Source of the DNA: JBBRYB01 sp038238115
GTDB taxonomy: Bacteria; Actinomycetota; Actinomycetes; Propionibacteriales; Nocardioidaceae
Assembly: GCA_038238115.1 (NCBI GenBank)
Contig: JBBRYB010000102.1
Span: 1-8,920, forward strand
Direction: 5' to 3'
Length of the DNA stretch: 8,920 nucleotides
Shown here in pieces: positions 1-6,689 of the stretch. The notes beneath the pieces are model-generated. The model made no database searches. It had not been told where the DNA came from and was given only the letters and a program-made list of their open reading frames with translations. The translations under genes were made by a program, and so were the position numbers. Numbering within the stretch: position 1 is the first letter of the stretch; each line of letters opens with the position of its first letter.

Positions 1-1670
1 CCCTCGACGCGCCACTCGACGCCGAGCTCGTCGATGAGCGCCTGCTGGAGGATCTCGTCGGCTCCGCTGGAACGGAAGTTCTTCGCGGCGCCCGCGCTGG
101 CGAAGCCGATCGTGATGATGCCATCGTGCAGGTCCTTGACCTGCGCGTTCTGGCTGAGCAGCAGCCAGGAGAAGCGCCGCATGGTCTTCACCCGGTCGAG
201 GACTCCCGGCCACAGGCGGCGGATGTCGACGAGGGTCAAGCCCGAGCTCGCCGCAGGCGCCGGAGCTCTGGATGGGCCGGATTCCGCGGGAGGCGCGCCG
301 CCAGTTGTCTCTGAAACTGGCGCAGCCGACTCGTCTGGGGCCATCTCCGTGGCGACCCTGGTCGCCGTACCGGGCTCGGTGCCGGCGGCGGGCGCCGGCC
401 CTGTGTCGACAGGCGTCGCCGCCGGACGCGGGTCGCTGGACGCCGCGCGGACCGTCGTACCGGCATCGCCGACGACGGACAGCCGTCGCTCGACACGGTC
501 GATGCGGGCCCCCAGTCCCTCAGCTGTGTGGTCCATGCCGGGGAGCAGGATCCGCGCGCACATCATCTCCAGCAGCAGTCGGGGAGCCGTCGCGCCGCGC
601 ATGTCGGTCAGGCCCTGGCTGACGATGTCGGCGGCCCGGGTCAGCTCGGCCCGCCCGAAGCGCGCCACCTGCGCCGCCAGCCGCTCCGCCTGGTCCTGCG
701 GGACCTCGATGATCCCGCGGGACGCGGCGTCGGGTACCGCGGAGACTACGACGAGGTCGCGCAGCCGGTGCATCAGGTCCTCGGCGAAGCGCCGCGGGTC
801 CTGGCCGGTGTCGATGATCTTGTCGATGACCCCGAAGAGGGTCCCGCCGTCGTCCGCGGCCAGCGCGTCGACCGTCTCGTCGAGCAGGCTGTCCGGGGTG
901 TAGCCGAGCAGGGCGGTCGTCAGCGCGTACGTCACACCGTCGGGGCCGGCGCCGCCGATCAGCTGGTCGAGGACCGACAAGCTGTCCCGCACCGACCCGC
1001 CGCCCGCCCGCACGATCAGCGGCACCACCGTCGGCTCGATCTCGACGCCTTCGCGGATGCACAGCTGCACGAGGTAGTCGCCGAGCACCTTCGGGGCGAC
1101 GAGCCGGAACGGGTAGTGGTGGGTACGGGACCTGATTGTGCCGATGACCTTGTCCGGCTCGGTGGTGGCGAAGATGAAGCGCAGGTGGGAGGGCGGCTCC
1201 TCGACCAGCTTCAGGAGGGCGTTGAAGCCCTCCTTGCTGACCATGTGGGCCTCGTCGATGATGTAGACCTTGTAGCGCGAGCGGACCGGGGAGAAGAACG
1301 CGCGCTCCCGCAGGTCGCGGGCGTCGTCCACCCCGCCGTGGCTGGCAGCATCGATCTCGATGACGTCGAGAGAGCCGGTCCCCCCGGTCTTGAGCTCGAC
1401 GCAGGAGTCGCAGACGCCGCACGGGGTCGCCGCCGGACCCTTCTCGCAGTTGAGGGCGCGCGCCATGATCCGGGCAGACGTCGTCTTGCCGCAGCCGCGC
1501 GGACCGGAGAAGAGGTAGGCGTGGTTGACCCGGTTGTTGGCGAGCGCCTGGGACAGTGGCCGGGTCACGTGGTCCTGCCCAATCACGTCCGCGAACGTGT
1601 CGGGGCGGTATCGCCGGTACAGGGCGAGGGGCGCGTCCACCTGCACGACATTAGCGCCGTACGACGACAC
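1..1670 (-). CDS. dnaX: DNA polymerase III subunit gamma/tau (partial, C-terminus beyond window)
   Basis: Clamp-loader ATPase subunit of the replicative DNA polymerase: it loads the beta sliding clamp onto primed DNA and, in its long form, tethers the polymerase cores. I read 556 uninterrupted codons from a GTG at 1670-1668. Visible features are LALYRRYRP near residues 15-23, Walker A GPRGCGKT at 56-63, a four-cysteine zinc module (C75, C84, C87, C90), Walker B IIDEAH at 137-142 and the ATTEPDK...SRT sensor/arginine region at about 168-183. A Pro/Ala-rich linker follows, then a C-terminal domain (DIRRLWPGVLDRVK, SQNAQVKDL) typical of actinobacterial DnaX. No Shine-Dalgarno precedes the GTG; a later GTG at 1644 is an alternative start. 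The SRP RNA lies about 28 bases upstream on the same strand, so the two may be cotranscribed. The stop codon lies left of base 1. Confidence 0.97.
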   Translation of the reverse strand, partial: MSSYGANVVQVDAPLALYRRYRPDTFADVIGQDHVTRPLSQALANNRVNHAYLFSGPRGCGKTTSARIMARALNCEKGPAATPCGVCDSCVELKTGGTGSLDVIEIDAASHGGVDDARDLRERAFFSPVRSRYKVYIIDEAHMVSKEGFNALLKLVEEPPSHLRFIFATTEPDKVIGTIRSRTHHYPFRLVAPKVLGDYLVQLCIREGVEIEPTVVPLIVRAGGGSVRDSLSVLDQLIGGAGPDGVTYALTTALLGYTPDSLLDETVDALAADDGGTLFGVIDKIIDTGQDPRRFAEDLMHRLRDLVVVSAVPDAASRGIIEVPQDQAERLAAQVARFGRAELTRAADIVSQGLTDMRGATAPRLLLEMMCARILLPGMDHTAEGLGARIDRVERRLSVVGDAGTTVRAASSDPRPAATPVDTGPAPAAGTEPGTATRVATEMAPDESAAPVSETTGGAPPAESGPSRAPAPAASSGLTLVDIRRLWPGVLDRVKTMRRFSWLLLSQNAQVKDLHDGIITIGFASAGAAKNFRSSGADEILQQALIDELGVEWRVE

Positions 1671-1697
1671 GCGGGTCGCGTCGGCCGGGGCGTGAGG

Positions 1698-1788
1698 GGA
1701 CCCCCCGTGCACCCAGTAGAGCTCGCTGACCCTTGCTGCCTTCCGGCCCTGGGGGAGTTGGGCAAGGTGCCGCCGCACGAGGGGCTGC
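1698..1788 (-). ncRNA. ffs: Signal recognition particle RNA, small bacterial (4.5S-like) type
   Basis: RNA component of the signal recognition particle; it binds Ffh and directs nascent membrane proteins to the translocon. On the minus strand the conserved helix-8 apical region, GGCCGGAAGGCAGCAAGG, spans 1748-1731. The ends close in a 10-bp helix, CCCCTCGTGC (1784-1775) with GCACGGGGGG (1710-1701), containing one G-U pair. The arrangement just upstream of dnaX on the same strand is common in actinobacteria. Ends are estimated from the helix and from a -10-like element at 1799-1794, and may be off by several bases. No separate terminator is visible before dnaX. Confidence 0.9.
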
Positions 1789-1793
1789 GCCCG

Positions 1794-1799
1794 AGTGTA
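1794..1799 (-). promoter_or_regulatory. Candidate -10 element for the SRP RNA (and possibly dnaX)
   Basis: The minus strand reads TACACT here, matching TAnnnT, about 6-7 bases ahead of the predicted 5' end of the SRP RNA. No convincing -35 hexamer lies at 16-18 bp spacing (GAAACG is the nearest). Assigned by position as well as sequence. Confidence 0.4.
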
Positions 1800-1842
1800 C
1801 GACAGCCCCGCCCGGCCGTTTCCCCGCTTCGCGCCGTACCGG

Positions 1843-1848
1843 TAGCCT
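1843..1848 (+). promoter_or_regulatory. Candidate -10 element for tRNA-Ser
   Basis: TAGCCT, a TAnnnT-type hexamer, ends 7 bases before the mature tRNA 5' end. The -35 region 17 bp upstream (TTCCCC) is weak. The tRNA would be transcribed divergently from the SRP RNA, with both promoters within about 60 bases. Confidence 0.35.
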
Positions 1849-1855
1849 CTGCGGC

Positions 1856-1943
1856 GGAGGATTCGCATAGTGGCCTAGTGCGCACGCTTGGAAAGCGTGT
1901 TGAGTGAAAGCTCTCAGGGGTTCGAATCCCCTATCCTCCGCCA
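1856..1943 (+). tRNA. tRNA-Ser(GGA), CCA end encoded
   Basis: A class II tRNA with a 7-bp acceptor stem GGAGGAT (1856-1862) pairing with ATCCTCC (1933-1939), discriminator G1940 and genomic CCA at 1941-1943. The anticodon arm is CACGC-TTGGAAA-GCGTG, giving anticodon GGA, which decodes UCC/UCU serine codons. A long variable arm (TGAG...CTCTC) and a T arm AGGGG-TTCGAAT-CCCCT complete the fold. The accessory region begins right after its 3' end, which fits use of this gene as an integration site, although I found no duplicated 3' end inside the window. Confidence 0.97.
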
Positions 1944-2252
1944 CGCGAAATCAGGGGCTGACCTGCGGAAACGCCAACCACGATCCGAAGACCGCCGACC
2001 CGTGATCGGTTGTGCTGACGACCCGTAGTCTCAGTTCTAGTCTCAATTGGTCCGCGAGTGGTGTCCGCTCCGCCGGTTCTGTGAGATGGGATGCCCGCAA
2101 GGGAGCTTCCGGGGCAGCCGTCAACGGGCGAACGTGAGCCTCGTGGTCAGATCCACTCGCTCGCAAACGCCCACCGACCAAAGCTGTCGCGTCAAAGGCG
2201 GTGGATAGACGCTGGTTCGTGCCCGGAGTCAGAGCGTGCCGACGGGCGGAGG
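1944..2252. other. Non-coding stretch downstream of tRNA-Ser
   Basis: About 310 bases between the tRNA and the hydrolase remnant. Open frames here lack recognisable domains or plausible starts. The only structure I noticed is the TAGTCTCA direct repeat at 2026-2045. The stretch could hold the worn-out end of an integrated element, but no integrase motif was seen. Confidence 0.5.
2026..2045. repeat. Tandem-spaced direct repeat TAGTCTCA, 12-base period
   Basis: TAGTCTCA occurs at 2026-2033 and again at 2038-2045, separated by GTTC. The pair sits about 85-100 bases beyond the tRNA 3' end, where tyrosine-integrase arm-type sites are often found. Repeat and spacing are seen; the arm-site role is inference. 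Confidence 0.45.
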
Positions 2253-2944
2253 TCACAACGCGGCGCAGGCGTTGGCGACGGTCTCGAGCCATACCTGGGG
2301 GTGGGTGAGCCAGAAGTCGTGCGGTATATCGGGGACGGTGGCGAACTCGCCGTGCGGAACGAGCGCGGCGAGCTGCGCCAGTGGCCACGACGGACGGATG
2401 TCGTCTCCGGCGGCGATGAAGCGCATCGGCACCTCGCAGTCGGCCAGTCGCCTCCATAGGTCGGGTCGATGAATCCGGTCGGTGAACGAGTCGCTGAGCA
2501 CCGCATGCACCTCGGGCACCCAGTCGATGTCGACTACGGACTCCGCGCCTTTCCCGGCTTCGTAGGCCACCGACCAGATGCGATCGCGTTGGGGACCGAC
2601 CTCTACCGGCAATCCCTTACCACCGCCGCCACCGCCTCCGGATGTTCGACCGCGTACCGAACAGCCAGATCACAACCCCAGGAGTGGCCAACCACGATCC
2701 AGCTGTCGACTCCGACAGCCTCACGGATGCCTTCGAGATCAGCGATCGAGCGTTCCATGGTGTGCGGACCGCCTTCCGAGCGGCCGACGCCGCGCGGTTC
2801 GGGGTACCAGGCGCGGTGACTCGGCGTTGAGATCTCGTCTCGCTCCGGGTACTGCACGCACCCAGGTCCGCCGGTCAGGATGACCACGTCGGGTCCCTTG
2901 CCCATCACGCCGACGTACAACGCGACGCCCTCGACCTGAATCAT
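2253..2944 (-). pseudogene. Alpha/beta-fold hydrolase (proline iminopeptidase-like), frameshifted
   Basis: Start ATG 2944-2942 is supported by a GGAG Shine-Dalgarno 6 bases upstream (2954-2951). The first part (about 109 codons) shows the oxyanion-side GGPG at residues 25-28, EPRGVGRS at about 49-56 and the nucleophile elbow GHSWG with Ser88. That frame stops within a few codons near 2601. The rest continues in another frame (QRDRIWSVAYEAGK..., from about 2588) with the acid loop AAGDDIRP and the catalytic His in DIPHDFW, ending at 2253. The two pieces together match, in order and total length (about 230 residues), the compact actinobacterial hydrolases of this family. The break falls between about 2618 and 2588 and may involve two compensating indels, since a short GIAGRG stretch in the third frame also fits. 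Physiological substrate unknown. A sequencing error is possible. Confidence 0.85.
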
Positions 2945-3183
2945 GAGCGACTCCAAGTCCACGGACGCTAGCAACAGCACCGGTCCAGCTGCGGCGCTCG
3001 GAGGTGTCCGCAGACTTCCCGCATCATCACCAGATCGGCCGCACCGTCACGCCGGTCATCAGCCGGGCGCACGGGGCGAAGAGACGCAGCTAAGCGACGC
3101 CCGAATCCGCAATCTGACGGCTGGCATCGACCAACGGGATCGGGAGACGCGGCCAGGGACGCTCATGACGATAAGTTCGAGCA

Positions 3184-3792
3184 ATGAGTATGGCCGCCAT
3201 CTACCGTGACCTCGCCGACACCTATGCCCGCGTCTCGGTGGATCACCCGGTGAATGCTCAATATGACAGGCCGGCGATCCTGCGGCTTGTCGCTCACGCC
3301 ACCGAAAGATTGGGCGACCGCGCCAGAATCAGTGTCGCTGACATCGAGCAGCCGCTCGACCTAGTCCGCACGGGCAGCATCGACGTTGTTGTCGCCTCAC
3401 TGGTGATGCACAATCTCGAGGATTGGCCTCCTCTGCTCGCGGAACTCCATCGCTGCATGACCCCAAACGGAGCGCAGGTCTTCTCAGTGCACCACCCGAT
3501 CACCGGTTGGAACAGGTCAGACAAGTCGGACTACCACCGAACCGAGCTCGTCCGCGAGGATTGGGATTGGGACGGCCATCTCGTGACCGCCACGATGTAT
3601 CGACGGCCCATGTCGGTGATCTTTGGGCAGCTCCGAGAAGGCGGGTTCTCCATCGATGTCGTCGACGAGCCGCTGCCCGAGAGTCTGCCCTTGGATATGG
3701 ACCCCAGGATGCGGGTGGCGCTCACCACCACCCCGGTCTTCCTCTTCGTCCGAGCCCACCGCGAAGGCCCCAGGGCAACCCACGGGCAATGA
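3184..3792 (+). pseudogene. SAM-dependent methyltransferase with internal deletion of the SAM-binding motif
   Basis: A 202-codon open frame from ATG 3184 (ATG 3190 is an alternative; no clear Shine-Dalgarno). The N-terminus (YRDLADTYARVSVDHPVNAQYDRPAIL) and the part from residue 39 on (VADIEQPLDL, IDVVVASLVMHNLEDW, LAELHRCMTPNG) are those of a class I, ubiE/methyltransf_11-type enzyme. In the family, beta1 with the glycine-rich motif I (DAGCGxG) and the acidic end of beta2 lie between these parts. Here residue 38 runs straight into what should be the helix after beta2, so about 35-40 residues are missing in frame at about 3295-3305. Without motif I, SAM binding is not expected, so I call it a probable pseudogene although the frame is open. 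The phosphotransferase starts 15 bases after its stop, which suggests a former operon. Confidence 0.75.
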
Positions 3793-3807
3793 CGGAGCCA
3801 GACAGTT

Positions 3808-4893
3808 GTGACCGTGACAGGGGTCGGGATACGAGGTGTGGTTGTGGCCGTCCGAGGCTGTCGTTGGCACGCTAGTGTCGTGCATCCATCTCGGTTGGTC
3901 GTCGATCTGTTCGGTCGGATCGATGAGGGCGAGGCCACCGGCGCGGTGTCCTCCTGGTGCCTGCGTGTGCTGGGTTCGCCAGTTCGCCGGGTGGTGTTCT
4001 GGGTCGAGGGTGTGGGATGGGCCGTGGGCTTGGAGCTGCAGGACGGTCGCGACGTTGTCGTCAAGGTGGTTCGTCCCGATCAGACGGTGGCCCGTCTGAG
4101 GGCCGTGCAAGGGGTTCAGCGTTTGCTCGTCGCCGACGGCTTTCCGGCGCCGATGCCTCTCGCGGGTCCGGCTGCTCTGGCCAGCGGCCTGGCCTTCGCG
4201 GAGGAGCTACACGATGTCGGCGTGGTGCCGAACGGTCATCTACCGGAGGATCGTCGCGAGATGGCGGCCGGGTTGGCTCGGCTGGTCGACGCTTGCGATG
4301 CGGTTGACCCAGCCTCCTGGGCAGACCTCGCGTTGGGGCGTCCCGCGTGGGCTAACTACTCGAGCAAGGAGCTTTGGCCCGTGCCGCATCGCCCCGACGT
4401 CGATATGGCCGCGGCAGGTGAAGGCTCTGAAACGCTGGACGAGTTGGCGCGCCTCTCCAAGCGAGTCTTGTGCGCCGCCGGAGATGAGCGCTTGATCATT
4501 GGTCATACCGACTGGGAGGCACAGAATCTCCGATTCGAGAACGACCGACTCGTGATGGTGTACGACTGGGACAGCCTCGTGGTGGAACGGGAGAGTGTCA
4601 TCGTGGGACTCGCGTCCGCGGTGTTTTGCGGCCGTTCCGAAACTGGACTCGGCGACGTGCCGACCGAGGCTGAGCAGGACGCGTTCCTCGCCGAGTACCA
4701 AAACGCCGCTGCTCATGAGTTCACCGCGGCCGAGCAGACCGTCGCCCTCGCCGCAGCGAGCTGGGTCACCGCGTACAACGCCCGGTTCCAGTTCTCCGCC
4801 TGGCGTCGACCTCCAGAGGAAGGTGGAAGGTCGCACCTGGACAACGCGCCCGTGATGCTCGACAGGCTCCGCCGCCGAACCCCAGGACGCTGA
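3808..4893 (+). CDS. Phosphotransferase family protein (APH/choline-kinase fold)
   Basis: A 361-residue kinase-like protein of the aminoglycoside phosphotransferase family (PF01636 type). It would transfer phosphate from ATP to a small hydroxylated molecule in the cytoplasm; the substrate cannot be read from sequence. Seen: the ATP-binding lysine in RDVVVKV (K86), the Brenner catalytic loop HTDWEAQN (H233, D235, N240) and the metal-binding DWD (D253). GTG 3808 is preceded by GGAG at 3794-3797, 10 bases upstream. The first 28 or so residues look unlike family members, so a downstream start (for example GTG 3880) is possible. It sits 15 bases after the damaged methyltransferase and appears intact. 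Resistance is possible but unproven; most actinobacterial members have no known role. Confidence 0.88.
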   Translation: MTVTGVGIRGVVVAVRGCRWHASVVHPSRLVVDLFGRIDEGEATGAVSSWCLRVLGSPVRRVVFWVEGVGWAVGLELQDGRDVVVKVVRPDQTVARLRAVQGVQRLLVADGFPAPMPLAGPAALASGLAFAEELHDVGVVPNGHLPEDRREMAAGLARLVDACDAVDPASWADLALGRPAWANYSSKELWPVPHRPDVDMAAAGEGSETLDELARLSKRVLCAAGDERLIIGHTDWEAQNLRFENDRLVMVYDWDSLVVERESVIVGLASAVFCGRSETGLGDVPTEAEQDAFLAEYQNAAAHEFTAAEQTVALAAASWVTAYNARFQFSAWRRPPEEGGRSHLDNAPVMLDRLRRRTPGR

Positions 4894-5157
4894 GTCGGAC
4901 CCGAGCACAGCGCCGTGGTGTTCTCCATGCGGTGGCTTGAGCCCAGCTCACCGTCGTCTGAGCGACCCGAGCACCAGCTCATGTGATGTACCTGGGTCGC
5001 GCGCGTGTCCTCACCGTCCGAGGAAGGCTGCCCGAGAGGCTCGCTGCCGACCGCGCTCAGGGGGAATCGACGTCCCAGCACAAGAGCTCACAGTTGCCGC
5101 GCAAAGAGGCGCTGCAGGAACTGGAATGCGCATGTGCTTCACCGCAGCTACGCTTCC
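4894..5157. other. Intergenic stretch between phosphotransferase and P-loop kinase
   Basis: No convincing gene. An 11-base direct repeat GACCCGAGCAC occurs at 4898-4908 and 4964-4974, right after the phosphotransferase stop. No promoter or Shine-Dalgarno for the next gene is evident. Confidence 0.45.
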
Positions 5158-5160
5158 GTG

Positions 5161-5748
5161 GTGGCGACCGGCCGGGTACCTATCTTGTGGCTTCACGGCC
5201 CTGACGCAGTAGGTAAGACGAATGTCGCGTGGGAAATCTTTACCCGCCTGGCGGATGCCGAAGTCCCTGCGGCGTACTTGGACACCGACAATCTGGGGTT
5301 CTGTTCCCCTTCGTTCGCCGACGAGGCGCGCTTGATCGAGCTGAATCTGGCCTCCATGTGGCCAAACTTCCTGGCGGCCGGTGCGCGATGCATGGTGGTG
5401 GCGGGGTTCCTCGTGACCGTCGAACAGCGTCGCCGTTTCGAGGCGGCGATCCCTGACGGAGAGCTCACCCTATGTCGGCTGCAAGCCAGACCTGAGACCT
5501 TGGCCTCTCGTATACTTCGACGAGGACAGATAGATGGCTTAGGCACCGACGGCGCGGTTTCGACGCTGTCCCTGGAAGGTTTGACGTACCTCAGCGAGAG
5601 AGCGGCCGCCTTCGGCGCGAAACTCGGTGCGGATGACATCGCAGATTTCGCTGTGGACACCGACGATCTCAGCGTGCCAGCCCTCGCAAGAGCCGTGCTC
5701 GAACACGCCCATGGGTGGCCCGGCGCATTCTGCACGCTCCCTGGATGA
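5161..5748 (+). CDS. P-loop NTPase, small-molecule-kinase-like
   Basis: A 195-residue protein if it starts at GTG 5161 (GTG 5158 is equally possible). The frame is open back to 5005, but those residues look like translated spacer and lack family features. Walker A is GPDAVGKT at residues 13-20, after the hydrophobic strand VPILWLH. YLDTDNLG follows at the usual place of the Asp-containing DXD-like strand in adenylylsulfate-kinase and shikimate-kinase-like folds. A later strand (ARCMVVAGFLV) and an Arg-rich lid (ETLASRILRRG) fit a nucleoside/metabolite kinase. I recognise the fold class, not the substrate. It follows the phosphotransferase by about 265 bases on the same strand. No Shine-Dalgarno is visible. 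Confidence 0.75.
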   Translation: MATGRVPILWLHGPDAVGKTNVAWEIFTRLADAEVPAAYLDTDNLGFCSPSFADEARLIELNLASMWPNFLAAGARCMVVAGFLVTVEQRRRFEAAIPDGELTLCRLQARPETLASRILRRGQIDGLGTDGAVSTLSLEGLTYLSERAAAFGAKLGADDIADFAVDTDDLSVPALARAVLEHAHGWPGAFCTLPG

Positions 5749-5925
5749 GGGGCGGACCGGGGCAGCAATCGCGGTGATAAGACGCACTCACGATGCGGCG
5801 CTCGAATGATTGATCGGATGGCGGCTACAGATCCGGAACCACTCATCCGCCGGTATGAGCGTCACGACTTGAGGTCCCACAACGCCGGTGCGGTTCGTCA
5901 ATCTCGGGTCACCCGACCCCGACCT

Positions 5926-6134
5926 CAGCGCGGACACCGTTACGTCGACGATGTCCGCCTTGGGGTGCAGATTCGGCACTTGGGCTATGGGGATCCACTC
6001 GGCGAAGTCTGTCGAACCGTTCACTTCGGTAGTCCCGAGGTGAACGCCCGTGATCCGCGCATGGAAGACAACTCGCACTGACTTATACGGTCGTCCGTCT
6101 CGTCCCCAGTCAGGTTTGGTGAAGTGGTGGATCG
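5926..6134 (-). pseudogene. Nudix hydrolase, C-terminal remnant
   Basis: The minus strand encodes IHHFTKPDW...YKSVRVVFHARITG...LGTTEVNGSTDFAEWIPIAQVPNL...ADIVDV, the strands and W-x-P-L/I segment that follow the Nudix box in actinobacterial Nudix hydrolases (enzymes that cleave nucleoside diphosphates linked to other moieties). The Nudix box itself (GX5EX7REUXEEXGU) and everything N-terminal are missing. Where they should be, upstream of about 6135 on this strand, lies the antisense of the IstB remnant. The frame stays open leftward to 5788, but the residues past 5926 do not resemble the family, so the original stop may be lost. A small downstream gene cannot be excluded. Confidence 0.7.
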
Positions 6135-6139
6135 CTAAT

Positions 6140-6571
6140 GGGTGGCGCTGTTCGCGACCGCCACCGAGTGGGTCACCCGACTCACCGACGCCCACCGCGC
6201 CGGCCGGCTAGCCACCGAACTGACCCGATTGCGCCGCTACGGTCTGATCATCGTCGATGAGGTCGGCTACCTGCCCTTCGAGCAAGACGCCGCGAACCTG
6301 TTCTTCCAGCTCGTCTCCTCCCGCTACGAACACGCCTCGCTCATCTTGACCAGCAACCTGCCCTTCAGCGGCTGGGGCGGCGTCTTCGGCGACCAGGCCG
6401 TCGCCGCCGCCATGATCGACCGCGTCGTCCACCACGCCGACGTCCTCACCCTCAATGGCGTCAGCTACCGGCTACGCAACCGCGGGATCAACACCCTCCC
6501 AGCATCAGAACCCAAGCCACGACAAACTAGAAACCGACGAACCGGTTGCCTCGTTTTCGAGCGTCGCCGAC
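6140..6571 (+). mobile_element. IS21-family insertion sequence remnant (right part)
   Basis: What remains is the 3' two thirds of istB plus a probable right end. istA, the istB start and the left terminal repeat are absent. The stretch 6551-6571 (TTTTCGAGCGTCGCCGAC core) resembles right ends I recall for actinobacterial IS21 elements; this boundary is tentative. With no istA the remnant cannot transpose on its own. Confidence 0.6.
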
Positions 6572-6582
6572 GGGAAGCCTGA
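6142..6582 (+). pseudogene. istB: IstB-like ATP-binding transposition helper, 5'-truncated
   Basis: IstB is the AAA+ ATPase that assists the IS21 transposase IstA. The fragment starts at the equivalent of VLFATATEWVTRL and includes Walker B LIIVDEVGYLPF, the sensor strand SLILTSN, the GWGGVFGDQAVAAAMIDRVVHHADV block and YRLRNRGI, a close match to actinobacterial IstB. The N-terminal domain and Walker A (GxxGxGKTH), about 110 residues, are missing. The frame runs to a TGA at 6580-6582, just past the likely IS end. The tail after RNRGI (INTLPASEPK...) is not conserved, so the native stop may be lost. GTG 6142 is merely the first start codon in the fragment. Confidence 0.9.
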
Positions 6583-6689
6583 CCCTTGCAAATGGTGCTT
6601 CGACCGCAGCAGCGGCGTGAGTGGTGCACAGCGGGACTGTGTCGACATGTTCGCCCATGACTGCAAGGGCTGGGCGCCGTTGATGGAAC

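Noticed and set aside
520..1422. A 300-codon minus-strand open frame inside dnaX
   Set aside because: Arg/Ala/Gly-rich out-of-frame translation of dnaX itself; the true frame carries Walker A, the zinc module and Walker B.
528..1907. A 459-codon open frame on the plus strand antisense to dnaX
   Set aside because: It mirrors dnaX codon periodicity in high-GC DNA, overlaps the SRP RNA and tRNA, and shows no domain; the opposite strand is unmistakably DnaX.
1951..2457. Minus-strand open frame considered as an integrase C-terminus beside the tRNA
   Set aside because: No tyrosine-recombinase R-H-R-Y motifs are readable, and its upstream half overlaps the hydrolase in another frame.
4240..4908. 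A 222-codon open frame antisense to the phosphotransferase
   Set aside because: No recognisable motif; fully overlaps a gene with intact APH catalytic residues.
5193..5846. A 217-codon open frame antisense to the P-loop kinase
   Set aside because: Ser/Arg-rich shadow translation; the other strand has Walker A and a coherent fold.
6140..6582. Functional IS21 element
   Set aside because: No istA, no Walker A in istB and no left terminal repeat within the window.
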